From Alcanivorax sediminis (GTDB lineage Bacteria; Pseudomonadota; Gammaproteobacteria; Pseudomonadales; Alcanivoracaceae), in assembly GCF_009601165.1 (NCBI RefSeq), contig NZ_WIRE01000001.1:1984001-2048000 (forward strand): a DNA stretch of 64,000 bases. The letters are read 5' to 3'. The notes beneath the pieces are model-generated. The model ran no database searches. It saw only the letters and a program-made list of their open reading frames with translations, and was not told where the DNA came from. Each line of letters begins with the position of its first letter. The first letter of the stretch is position 1. Below, one piece after another: positions 16,637 through 24,661 of the stretch. The position numbers and the translations under genes are program-made.

Positions 16637-17239
16637 GTGAAGCACGCGCCTCTGGTTGACCAGCTGATACATGCCTTTACCTGTCTGCCGGGTGTCGGCC
16701 CTCGCTCTGCCCAACGCATGGCTTATGCCTTGCTGGATCGGGGCAGGGAGCAGGGACGCCGGCTGGGTGATGCCCTCCATGCCGCCATGGACGGGGTGCA
16801 GCATTGCCAGCGTTGCCGCAATTATGCGGAAGCCGAGCTGTGCCCTATTTGTGAAAGCGCCAAGCGCGACAGTTCGCTGATCTGTATTGTGGCGACCCCC
16901 GCGGATGTCCTTGCTTTCGAGCAATCCGGTGAATACATGGGGCAGTACTTCGTGCTGATGGGCGAGCTCTCGCCGCTGGATGGTATTGGTCCCCGCGAAC
17001 TGGGCCTGGATGTGCTGGAACAGCGCCTGCAGGGTGGCGAAATCCGCGAATTGATCCTTGCCACCGGCACTACGGTTGAAGGCGAAGCCACCGCCCATTA
17101 CATCCTCGACCTTGCCCAGGACGCAGGCGTGCAGGTGACCCGCATTGCCCAGGGCGTACCCATGGGCGGTGATCTTGAGTTCGTGGATGGCGCCACCCTG
17201 GCTCAGGCGCTTCGTGCCCGCAGGCCATTCGGCAGCTGA
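16637..17239 (+). CDS. recR: Recombination mediator RecR
   Basis: A 200-residue protein, full length, starting at GTG nine bases after ybaB. It shows the N-terminal helix-hairpin-helix (LPGVGPRSAQRMAYALL), the four-cysteine zinc finger (CQRCRNYAEAELCPIC), and the Toprim domain (VATPADVLAFEQSGEYMGQYFVL through ILATGTTVEGEATAHYI). RecR forms rings that work with RecO and RecF to load RecA onto SSB-coated single-stranded gaps. Confidence 0.96.
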   Translation: MKHAPLVDQLIHAFTCLPGVGPRSAQRMAYALLDRGREQGRRLGDALHAAMDGVQHCQRCRNYAEAELCPICESAKRDSSLICIVATPADVLAFEQSGEYMGQYFVLMGELSPLDGIGPRELGLDVLEQRLQGGEIRELILATGTTVEGEATAHYILDLAQDAGVQVTRIAQGVPMGGDLEFVDGATLAQALRARRPFGS

Positions 17240-17556
17240 CGCACCTGCGCTTCAATGCTGAAATCGGCCAGGACCCGCGCAGGATCGCGTTTTGAGAAGT
17301 CACCATCACGCAATACCCTGTGCCGGTGCTTCTGGGTTTTCACCATTCCCAATCGGTGATGCCTAACATGGCTCTGTTACTTGCAGGCAAGTAGCAGTCA
17401 ACGCTTGTATCGCATGTTTCACCATGTCTGGCTTGGCGCTCACTAAGGCTTCCCCCCAACGTAACTCACACAACCCGTCAGGCTGTATAGCCATTTTCCC
17501 TCTACCTCTGTTAAGGTCTTGACCAAGCAAGCGCTAGGTTGAATGAAGGAGGCTCT
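17240..17556. other. Intergenic stretch between recR and the acyl-CoA dehydrogenase
   Basis: No gene is visible. The stretch holds the near-palindrome at 17374-17397 (listed separately) and must contain the promoter for the dehydrogenase, but no clear -35/-10 pair was found. Confidence 0.5.
17374..17397. promoter_or_regulatory. Palindromic operator candidate upstream of acyl-CoA dehydrogenase
   Basis: TACTTGCAGGCAAGTA (17378-17393) is a 7-bp dyad with a 2-base centre. It extends through a T.G pair to flanking CTG/CAG, giving about 24 bp of symmetry. Size and shape suit a TetR-type regulator; which one is unknown. It lies 160 bases before the start codon. Confidence 0.4.
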
Positions 17557-18699
17557 GTGAGCGCACTGAATTATTTCAATGATACCCACCAAATGGTGCG
17601 GGCTACGGTTCGCAAGTTCGTGGAAAGGGAAATCCTTCCCCATGTAGACGATTGGGAAGAGGCCGGGGAGTTTCCCCGGGAGTTGTATCACAAGGCGGCA
17701 GCCGCGGGCATTCTCGGAATCAATGCCCCTGAGCAATACGGCGGCACCGGCGAAGACGTGTTCATGAAGGTGGCGGCCTGTGAGGAGCTGGTACGATGCT
17801 CCTCCGGTGGCCTTTGTGCCAGCCTCGGCTCCCTGGATATCGGCCTGCCTCCGGTATGGAAGTGGGGTAGCGATGCCATGAAGGAAAGGGTCATCCCGGA
17901 GGTGATCGGCGGGGAAAAAATTTCCGCGCTGGCAATCACCGAACCCAACGGCGGTTCCGACGTGGCCAACCTGCGTACCCGTGCGGTGCGTGATGGTGAT
18001 CACTATGTGGTGAATGGTTCCAAGACCTTTATCACCAGTGGGGTGCGCGCAGATTATTACACCGTGGCGGTGCGTACCGGTGATCAGGGGTACGGCGGCA
18101 TCAGTCTGCTTCTGATCGAGAAGGGCACGCCGGGTTTCACCGTGGGGCGGAAGCTGAAGAAGATGGGTTGGTGGGCATCAGACACCGCCGAGCTGTTTTT
18201 TGAAGATTGTCGGGTGCCGGCAGAGAACCTGATTGGCCCCGAGAACGGCGGCTTTTACTGCATCATGAGTAACTTCCAGATGGAGCGTCTGATTCTTGCC
18301 GTTACCGCCAACAGCACTGCCCAGCTGGCGCTGGACGAATGCCTTCGTTATGTGAAAGAACGTGAAGCCTTTGGCCGCCCATTGGCTGGCTTCCAGGTGA
18401 CTCGTCACAAGCTGGCGGAGATGGCTACGGACATCAAGGCCAGTACCGAGTTTACCTACCGGGTGGCTGCCAGGATTGCGGCGGGTGAGAACTGCGTGCT
18501 GGATGTGTCCATGGCCAAGAATGTGGCAACCCGTTGTGCTGACCGGGTGACCTACGATGCCGTGCAATTATTCGGTGGCAGTGGCTACATGCGTGGCACT
18601 ATTGTCGAGCGCCTCTACCGAGATAACCGCATTCTCTCCATCGGTGGCGGGACTCACGAGATCATGAATGAGGTGATCGCGAAGCAGATGGGCTTATAA
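17557..18699 (+). CDS. Acyl-CoA dehydrogenase, long-chain/citronellyl-type
   Basis: A 380-residue FAD-dependent dehydrogenase introducing the alpha-beta double bond of an acyl-CoA. The GTG start follows AAGGAGG (17546-17552). Domains run N-terminal helical (1-120), beta middle (ITEPNGGSDVANLRT, KTFITSGVRADYYTV) and C-terminal helical. The usual catalytic glutamate in the GGT motif is absent (SIGGGTHEIM), but the long-chain/isovaleryl type places it earlier; E243 in FQMERLILA occupies that position, so the enzyme should be active. Substrate may be a long-chain or branched acyl-CoA. No electron-transfer or hydratase partner is adjacent, so it is probably a single-gene unit. Confidence 0.9.
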   Translation: MSALNYFNDTHQMVRATVRKFVEREILPHVDDWEEAGEFPRELYHKAAAAGILGINAPEQYGGTGEDVFMKVAACEELVRCSSGGLCASLGSLDIGLPPVWKWGSDAMKERVIPEVIGGEKISALAITEPNGGSDVANLRTRAVRDGDHYVVNGSKTFITSGVRADYYTVAVRTGDQGYGGISLLLIEKGTPGFTVGRKLKKMGWWASDTAELFFEDCRVPAENLIGPENGGFYCIMSNFQMERLILAVTANSTAQLALDECLRYVKEREAFGRPLAGFQVTRHKLAEMATDIKASTEFTYRVAARIAAGENCVLDVSMAKNVATRCADRVTYDAVQLFGGSGYMRGTIVERLYRDNRILSIGGGTHEIMNEVIAKQMGL

Positions 18700-18745
18700 A
18701 GAGACGATTCACTCAACACGCCACAGGCAACACGCAGAAAAACAA

Positions 18746-18780
18746 AAGAGGCCGCGCCCATGGCATGGGCGCGGCCTCTT
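18746..18780. terminator. Strong bidirectional terminator
   Basis: A perfect 16-bp stem (18746-18761 with 18765-18780, a GC-rich core with AAGAG/CTCTT ends) and a 3-base loop, placed between the converging dehydrogenase and binding-protein genes. Confidence 0.88.
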
Positions 18781-18816
18781 GTCGTTCAGGCGCTACAGGC
18801 TAGCTTGTAGCTAGGC

Positions 18817-19806
18817 TTAGCCGGTGCACTCGGGACGGCTCTGGTCCAGCTTGCAGCGTACCTTGCGTAGCAGGGTCAGCATGTCCGGATCGTAGTAACC
18901 CTCGATCTTCAGTTGGTTGCGAGCTTCCTGCATCAGCACTTCGTACTCACTTTTGTCCGTGTCCGGAATTTCCACCCACCACTTGGCATCCACTTTGGAT
19001 TCTTCTCTCTTCAGCTGGTCGAGGATACGATCCAGGTTGTTGTAGAAGTATTCACGGGACTTCTGGGCTACATCAGGAGCGAACGCGTCTTTCTTGGCGA
19101 TCAGCTGAATGGTCAGCTGTACCAGCGGATAATTGATGATACCGCCATCTGGAGACAGGCCCTTGTACAGTTCCAGTGCTTCATAGGCCGCCAGCGGCGC
19201 GGCAATCACGTCCACCACACCGTTGTTGAACTTGGTGGAGAAGTTGGTGATGTCGGACGCTACCGGGGTTGCGCCGACCTGTGAGACCAGCTTGGCTTGC
19301 GTCTCGTCGTATTCAAGCACGGCTACGCGTTTGCCTGCTGCCTTGGCTAGGCTGTTCACTTCCTTGTCATTCACAAACACATAGGCCGCACCGGCGGGAG
19401 CAATGCCCATAATCTGGTAGGCGCCCTGTGACAGTTTGTCTGCGCTCTGGGGCATGGCAAGCACCTGCAGCACAATCCGCATGTGATCCATGGTGGGGAT
19501 CGCGCCGATGGAGTCCACGGTGCCTGCATACTTGCTGAAACCACGACCACGGATGCCCGTGACAAGCGCGGCATCACAGACACCGGCTTTCAGGTCTTCA
19601 GCGGCAATAGCTTCGTTGGTGTAAGGCACAAGCTCCGCATCAATACCCCAGCCAACAGCTGCAGTTTGCCAGTCTTTCATTGCGCCCATCATGGGGCCAA
19701 CGTTGCCAACGATGTCGAATACACAGATTTTTTGTTGTGCGGCCTGGGCGGAAACGGAGGTGGCCAGGGCGCAGACCGCAAAAGCGGCCGTCAAAAGTTT
19801 CTTCAT
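18817..19806 (-). CDS. Periplasmic solute-binding protein, paralogue 1 of 5 (DUF6091-like, TRAP-type)
   Basis: A 329-residue protein with a cleavable signal peptide (MKKLLTAAFAVCALATSVSAQA). It belongs with four other proteins in this window sharing the signature CDAAL-T-G-RGR-F, then GT-DSIG, HM, LQVLA and GIAPAGAAYVFVNDK, and a C-terminal RCK...EC. I believe this is the putative solute-binding family DUF6091, distantly TRAP-like. Four cysteines (KICVFD, GVCDA, VRCK, PECTG) are conserved in all five and probably form two disulfides. This short form lacks the N-terminal extension of paralogues 3-5. It stands alone, downstream of the AraC gene on the same strand, 18 kb from the permease. Ligand unknown. 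Confidence 0.82.
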   Translation of the reverse strand: MKKLLTAAFAVCALATSVSAQAAQQKICVFDIVGNVGPMMGAMKDWQTAAVGWGIDAELVPYTNEAIAAEDLKAGVCDAALVTGIRGRGFSKYAGTVDSIGAIPTMDHMRIVLQVLAMPQSADKLSQGAYQIMGIAPAGAAYVFVNDKEVNSLAKAAGKRVAVLEYDETQAKLVSQVGATPVASDITNFSTKFNNGVVDVIAAPLAAYEALELYKGLSPDGGIINYPLVQLTIQLIAKKDAFAPDVAQKSREYFYNNLDRILDQLKREESKVDAKWWVEIPDTDKSEYEVLMQEARNQLKIEGYYDPDMLTLLRKVRCKLDQSRPECTG

Positions 19807-19820
19807 GGGTTAATCCTGCG

Positions 19821-19828
19821 TTGTTATT
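19821..19828 (-). promoter_or_regulatory. AATAACAA leader motif of binding protein 1
   Basis: Fits AANAANAA; ends 14 bases before the start codon, just upstream of the AGGA ribosome binding site. Candidate Hfq/Crc site. Confidence 0.4.
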
Positions 19829-19946
19829 ACTGGTATCGCTTTAAGGTATGAGTGGATAGTAGTGGGAAAGGTTCAGAAAGAAAAAGCCACCTGGGCCAGT
19901 CGGGGCATATTTTGGGTCAATTTCCCGGTTTTCTGCGAGTTAAAGG

Positions 19947-20960
19947 CTACTGACGCTTTGCACGGCGGATCTCTCCGGGCGTTTTGCCGGTCCAGGAGCG
20001 ATAAGCTTTGCTGAAGCTGGCCTGGTCACTGTAGCCAATGTGCTCGGCGATTTTCTCCAGCGGCATGTCCGTGTCCTTCAAAAAGCGGGTGGCGAAGGTT
20101 TCACGCACCTGGTTTCGAATGGTGCTGAAAGCATAACCGGCCAGGCCCAGGTGGCGCCGTACGGAGCGCGGGCTCATCCCCAGATTCTCAGCAACCCGCT
20201 CAAGGGTGCTGTTACGCCCGGGTGAAGTCATGATCAGGTGTCGGACCTGGGTAACGACCTTGAGGCTATCGGAGCCTTTCAGTTGCTCCTGGCTGCGTGC
20301 AGCGGCCAGGTAGTTGGCCATACTGGCATCGTCATCGCGCCCCTGCCTGCCGGAAAGCGGCATGAGTACCCGGTTCTGGGGGCAGTCAAAACGCATCTCC
20401 ACTCCCTTGGCAAGCTGTTGCCACTGTAATGACTTGCCGGGGCAGGGGAAGTCGAACTCGAAGGTGAAGCGACGACACACCAGTGATGCCAGCGAGTGGA
20501 TGCTACCCATGTAGATGCTGGCGATGGTGGGTTTAAGGTCGTCGAATTCCCAGTTGTCATGAAGCTGGATGGAAATCATTTCCCCGCTGGCATGAATTTC
20601 CATGTCCATCAGCGGCAGCGATACGCGCAGGTACTGCACCACCATACTGACCAGGTGTCGATAGTTCTTCTGTCGCAAGATGGCGAAGCCGAACAAACCA
20701 TGGCCATGAAGATCGAGCTCCTGGCCAAATCGAAAGCCACTGGTGACATCATTCAGGAGGCGATTGCCATGTCGAAGAATCAGGGAAATCTGTTTGACGG
20801 AAAGAAATCCTTCGGGATTATCCAGAATGCCCGGATCGACCCCTGCATTTTCGAGCACGATCGTTCCATTGATTCCGTGTTTTTGTACAAACCGCAAGTA
20901 CCGGCGGGCATAGCGAACTGAAATGATGGGAACGTTCAGTGCCATTCCACTGTTTTTCAT
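19947..20960 (-). CDS. AraC-family transcriptional regulator with arabinose-binding-like domain
   Basis: A 337-residue regulator. The N-terminal ~190 residues match the AraC ligand-binding type found in OruR/ArgR-like and other Pseudomonas regulators (SVRYARRYLRFVQKHGI, FGFAILRQKNYRHLVSMVVQYLRV). The C-terminal double helix-turn-helix spans about residues 235-335 with ERVAENLGMSPRSVRRHL, then EKIAEHIGYSDQASFSKAYRSWTGKTPGEIR. The first ATG (20960) is used; a later one at 20945 is possible. It is divergent from the GH3 operon across 200 AT-rich bases and precedes binding protein 1 on its own strand, so it is well placed to activate both. Confidence 0.9.
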   Translation of the reverse strand: MKNSGMALNVPIISVRYARRYLRFVQKHGINGTIVLENAGVDPGILDNPEGFLSVKQISLILRHGNRLLNDVTSGFRFGQELDLHGHGLFGFAILRQKNYRHLVSMVVQYLRVSLPLMDMEIHASGEMISIQLHDNWEFDDLKPTIASIYMGSIHSLASLVCRRFTFEFDFPCPGKSLQWQQLAKGVEMRFDCPQNRVLMPLSGRQGRDDDASMANYLAAARSQEQLKGSDSLKVVTQVRHLIMTSPGRNSTLERVAENLGMSPRSVRRHLGLAGYAFSTIRNQVRETFATRFLKDTDMPLEKIAEHIGYSDQASFSKAYRSWTGKTPGEIRRAKRQ

Positions 20961-20991
20961 TATTTGTACCCGGCCTCTGGCCTGAATGCTG

Positions 20992-21002
20992 TTGTTATTA
21001 TT
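20992..21002 (-). promoter_or_regulatory. AATAATAACAA leader motif of the AraC gene
   Basis: Two overlapping AANAANAA matches about 31 bases before the first ATG of the AraC gene. Farther from the start than the others, so weaker evidence of translational control. Confidence 0.3.
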
Positions 21003-21136
21003 GGTGAGAACCAGGTCCCACTCTGTCGTTTGAAACTAAAAAACAAAAAGAACATTGCCTTTTTTAACAAAAAACTGGCCGCTTTAACCATTATACCTTT
21101 GCGTCTGGATGGCGATTATGTGCGCCGCTTTTCACA

Positions 21137-21147
21137 AATAAAAATAA
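21137..21147 (+). promoter_or_regulatory. A-rich leader motif of the GH3 operon
   Basis: AATAAAAATAA holds two overlapping AANAANAA matches, ending 15 bases before the ATG at 21163 and just upstream of the GGAGCGGAG ribosome binding site. Candidate Hfq/Crc site. Confidence 0.4.
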
Positions 21148-21162
21148 ACATGGAGCGGAGAA

Positions 21163-21939
21163 ATGAAAAGGGATAATTCGGCTTCTTTGAAAGCACGGTA
21201 TGTGCCTATTTCTAAAGTATCAGTGCTAACCATGCGAAGAATGTATGAGATTTACTCGGGGTACTACGAAAATGTAAGCCTCGATCTTTTCTGCCGCGAC
21301 ATGGCCGAGAAAGACGGCGTATTTCTTGTGGCGGAGAGATCAACCAAGCGGGTGGTTGGTTTTTCCACCATGAAGACCCTCGATATGGAAGTGGATGGTC
21401 GCATTGTCAGGGGTGTTTTTAGCGGCGATACCATTCTCGAAAAAGCCTACTGGGGGAACAAGGCATTGCACATGGCGTTTTTCTTGCGCGTGATACGCGA
21501 GAAGCTTCGCCATCCAACCCGCCCACTGTTTTGGCTTTTGATCTCCAAGGGTTATAAAACCTATTTGCTGATGGCAAATAATTTCCTCAATTATTATCCC
21601 TCACCGGAGAAAGACTGCGACAAGCTGGCAAGTCTCGTTGATCGTTATTGTGATGAGCTTTTTCGTGAATATTACTGCGCAGAAAAAAAACTTTTGGACT
21701 TTGGCTCCGGTTATACGCATCTCAAATCTGATGTGGCAGGCATCACGGATGACATGCGGCAGAATAATGAAAAAATCCAGTTTTTCGAGACTCGCAATCC
21801 CACCTGGGAACGGGGTACGGAACTGCCCTGTATTGGCGAAGTAAGCTATTCGCTGTTGTTGAATTATCCTCTGGATTTGTGGCGTAAATCACGCCGTACA
21901 GACGCATCTGTTACAGCTCCCGTCGTCGCCAATAACTAA
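21163..21939 (+). CDS. GNAT-like acyltransferase, first gene of the GH3/RND operon
   Basis: A 258-residue soluble protein, preceded by GGAGCGGAG. The segment from VFLVAERSTKRVVGFSTMKTL through VFSGDTILEKAYWGNKALH looks like the central strands and acyl-CoA-binding turn of a GNAT fold. The rest (a Tyr-rich YLLMANNFLNYYPS segment, a C-terminal LPCIGEVSYSLLLNYPL) I cannot place. It is visibly more AT-rich than the genes downstream, which may mean separate origin. Only 14 bases separate it from the GH3 gene, so it is in the same operon. Acyl transfer is inferred from fold resemblance; the donor and acceptor are unknown. Confidence 0.68.
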   Translation: MKRDNSASLKARYVPISKVSVLTMRRMYEIYSGYYENVSLDLFCRDMAEKDGVFLVAERSTKRVVGFSTMKTLDMEVDGRIVRGVFSGDTILEKAYWGNKALHMAFFLRVIREKLRHPTRPLFWLLISKGYKTYLLMANNFLNYYPSPEKDCDKLASLVDRYCDELFREYYCAEKKLLDFGSGYTHLKSDVAGITDDMRQNNEKIQFFETRNPTWERGTELPCIGEVSYSLLLNYPLDLWRKSRRTDASVTAPVVANN

Positions 21940-21953
21940 AATAAAGGCTGTCT

Positions 21954-23570
21954 ATGTTTGGACACCGATTGCTCAAATTGGCCACCCGGCCGGGTGCGTC
22001 CCGTTTTGCTGCTTCCCGGCATGCGCTTGAAAAGGTGCAACGCCAAAAGCTGGCCCAACTTTTGAAGCGTGTGGCTCGCCAGCCACAGGCGAAAGCGGCG
22101 GGGCTGGAAGCTGGAATGAGCTGGGAGCAGTATGCCGCTGTACAGCCGGTCACGGACTATGACCACTGGCGCGACGCCATCGAAAACAACCGCTTGCACG
22201 ACAAGGAGAGTCTGATCGACTCACCCATGGTGCGCTTCCAGCCCACCAGTGGTTCTACTTCAGCCATCAAGTGGGTGCCCTATACCCGTCAATTTCTGGG
22301 TGAGCTTGATAATGCCATCAGTCCCTGGGTGGTAGATCTCTATCGCCAGCACCCCAGGTTGATGCGTGGTCGACATTACTGGTCCATGTCCTGGGTGCCC
22401 ACTGCGCTGCGCGACAGCATGCGCGAAGACATCAATGATGACTTGCAGTTGATGTCATTTGGCAAGCGCCTGGTGGCGGGGGCTACTCAGGCGGTTCCGC
22501 AGGAAGTATCGCTGGCGCGCAGTTCTGATGAATCCATGTTTGCCACCCTGGCCTATCTGGCCGCTGACCCATCGCTTTCCATGATGTCAGTGTGGAGCCC
22601 GACGTTCGGGCTCGGCATGCTCAAGACCCTCTCGCAATGCCGTGAAGAGCTGGCTGAAGTGCTGGAAACCGGGCGATGGGGTGGGCGCATGTTGGGTGTC
22701 GAGTCTTTGCCGTGTCCGGTTTCACGTGGTTCCGCGCAGCTGCTGAGGGAGTGGAACGGGACTCTGGATTCTGAATTTTTCCGGGCCTTGTGGCCCTCGC
22801 TGGCGCTGGTCAGTGCCTGGGATACGGCCGCATCCGCACCCTGGGCCAAACAGCTACATGCGTTGCTGCCTCACGCTGCATTTCAAGGCAAGGGACTCTG
22901 GGCGACGGAAGGCGTGGTGACCATTCCGTATCAGGGACAACACACCCTTGCTTACCAAAGCCATGTCTACGAATTCCAGGACCCCCAGGACGGTTGTATT
23001 TACGCTCCCTGGGAGCTTGAGAAAGGACAGGTTGTCATGCCACTGCTGAGCACCGGCAGTGGTTTGCTGCGCTATCAGCTCAAGGATCTGGTCAGGGTGG
23101 ATGGCTTCAATGGTGGTGTTCCTGTGTTGACCTTCCTGGGACGGGCTGGAACCACTGATATGGTGGGTGAAAAGATGACTGCGCCTGTCATGGAACATGC
23201 GCTGTCCAGAGTGCTGCTCCCCGAAACGCTGACGCCGGTTTGCACCGTAGCCATGGATGATGCCGGGATGGGCACGCCCGGCTATGTGCTGCTGCTGGAG
23301 GGCGGCTCTGACGAGGACGCCGACACACTGGCCGGGCAGCTGGATTCCTGTTTGCAGCAGCACTTCCACTATCAGCTGGCGAGAAACCTGGGACAGTTGG
23401 CTCCGTTACGTTGCGTGGTTCACCCGGCCATGCGCGAACGCTATCTGCATCAGTGCCAACAACGCGGCATGATCGAAGGCAACATCAAGATTGAATCCCT
23501 GCAGTACTGGCCCGGTGACTTTCCGTCGTGGTTACCCCGCGTGGCTGGAGGGCAGGAGACGGTACCGTGA
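21954..23570 (+). CDS. GH3-family acyl-adenylating amide synthetase
   Basis: A 538-residue protein of the GH3 auxin-responsive family. In plants these ANL-type enzymes adenylate a carboxylic acid and join it to an amino acid. All three nucleotide-binding motifs are recognisable: FQPTSGSTSAIKWVPYT near residue 92, GLWATEGVVTIPY near 315, and LRYQLKDLVRVDGF near 365, followed by FLGRAGTTDMVGEK that opens the C-terminal lid. It overlaps the next gene by 4 bases. Bacterial GH3 proteins are seldom characterised; here a neighbouring lone acyltransferase, two GNATs and an exporter suggest it builds an acyl amide that is further acylated and pumped out. The acid and amine are unknown. Confidence 0.88.
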   Translation: MFGHRLLKLATRPGASRFAASRHALEKVQRQKLAQLLKRVARQPQAKAAGLEAGMSWEQYAAVQPVTDYDHWRDAIENNRLHDKESLIDSPMVRFQPTSGSTSAIKWVPYTRQFLGELDNAISPWVVDLYRQHPRLMRGRHYWSMSWVPTALRDSMREDINDDLQLMSFGKRLVAGATQAVPQEVSLARSSDESMFATLAYLAADPSLSMMSVWSPTFGLGMLKTLSQCREELAEVLETGRWGGRMLGVESLPCPVSRGSAQLLREWNGTLDSEFFRALWPSLALVSAWDTAASAPWAKQLHALLPHAAFQGKGLWATEGVVTIPYQGQHTLAYQSHVYEFQDPQDGCIYAPWELEKGQVVMPLLSTGSGLLRYQLKDLVRVDGFNGGVPVLTFLGRAGTTDMVGEKMTAPVMEHALSRVLLPETLTPVCTVAMDDAGMGTPGYVLLLEGGSDEDADTLAGQLDSCLQQHFHYQLARNLGQLAPLRCVVHPAMRERYLHQCQQRGMIEGNIKIESLQYWPGDFPSWLPRVAGGQETVP

Positions 23571-24661
23571 GCTACCAGATTCGCCCTGCCAGGGAAGATG
23601 ACAATGCCGCCATTCTTGCCCTGCTGCAGGGGACTCCGCAGCAAGGTGCCGTGACCTTGAATTTTGAACGTAGCCCGGACTATTTTCGTGGCGCCAAGGT
23701 GGCCTGCGAGCAGCCGGATGTCTGGGTCGCGGAAAACCGTGATACGCCAGGCAAGGTTGGTGCGGTGTACAACGTCGGTTGGCGCCATGTGTGGGTGAAC
23801 GGCGAAGTACGGCCGATACGTTATGCCCATGACTTGCGCATTGCCCCTGAGTTTCGCAACGGCATGATTTTGCATCGCCTGTTTCGCCATTTACGCAAGC
23901 AGCTGGCGGAAGGGGAATGGATGCAAACCACCGTGCTTCGTGACAACCAGGCTTCATTGGGCACGGTGGCCAGCGGGCGAGCAGGACTGCCTGTCTACTA
24001 TCCTGCGGGTACTATTGAAACGAGCATGCTCTACACCCGTCAGCGATTGCCACGTTTGCCCGAGGATATCTCCATTCGGCAAAGTGGCTCGGCAGATTTG
24101 CCAGAGATTGCGGCGTTGCTGAAATCCCAGGGCCAGAACAAACAGTTCTTTCCCTATTGGGATGTGAATCGTGTGCATGGCGACGAGTACTGCTACGGCC
24201 TGAATGCCTCAAGTTTCCTGGTTCTGCGGGTACGGGGTGAACTGAAAGGTGTGCTGGGGTTCTGGGATCAGAAGCCCATCAAGCAGACCCGTGTGCTGGG
24301 CTATGCCCGGGGGATGGGTATGATGCGCCATCTCTACAACACCCATAGTGTGCTGCGTGGCGGGATGCGTCTGCCCCCTCCGGGTGGGGTGCTTTCCTAT
24401 CTTTCTCTGCACAGCATGATCGTGAGTAACGATGACCCGGAATTGCTGCGCCTGTTGCTGGATTATGCGGTGGCCTTTTTCCATGGCCGCTACGATGCCC
24501 TGATTTGTGGTTTCTTCCAGCAGGACCCTCTTGCCAAAGTGGCGGAGCGGTATCGCCGACGCCTGCTGCTCAGTGAGCATTTCCTGGTCAGTTACGATGG
24601 CGATCCCCGTGACACCCTGGACATGCGACGGCCCTGGTATGTGGAGGTCGCCCGGCTGTGA
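23567..24661 (+). CDS. GNAT-family N-acetyltransferase (364 aa)
   Basis: The GTG start at 23567 overlaps the GH3 stop. The N-terminal half is a clear GNAT domain (YQIRPAREDDNAAILALL; then AHDLRIAPEFRNGMILHRLFRHLRKQ with the acetyl-CoA-binding turn). A second domain of similar size begins near residue 170 (ISIRQSGSADLPEIAALLKSQ), so this may be a tandem GNAT like mycothiol synthase. No signal peptide. The next gene starts inside its stop codon, so expression is coupled. The acyl donor and acceptor are not readable. Confidence 0.82.
   Translation: MSYQIRPAREDDNAAILALLQGTPQQGAVTLNFERSPDYFRGAKVACEQPDVWVAENRDTPGKVGAVYNVGWRHVWVNGEVRPIRYAHDLRIAPEFRNGMILHRLFRHLRKQLAEGEWMQTTVLRDNQASLGTVASGRAGLPVYYPAGTIETSMLYTRQRLPRLPEDISIRQSGSADLPEIAALLKSQGQNKQFFPYWDVNRVHGDEYCYGLNASSFLVLRVRGELKGVLGFWDQKPIKQTRVLGYARGMGMMRHLYNTHSVLRGGMRLPPPGGVLSYLSLHSMIVSNDDPELLRLLLDYAVAFFHGRYDALICGFFQQDPLAKVAERYRRRLLLSEHFLVSYDGDPRDTLDMRRPWYVEVARL

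Noticed and set aside
18610..18699. Acyl-CoA dehydrogenase lacking its catalytic glutamate
   Set aside because: The GGGT motif is normal for the long-chain/isovaleryl subgroup, where the base is the earlier glutamate (E243, FQMERL).
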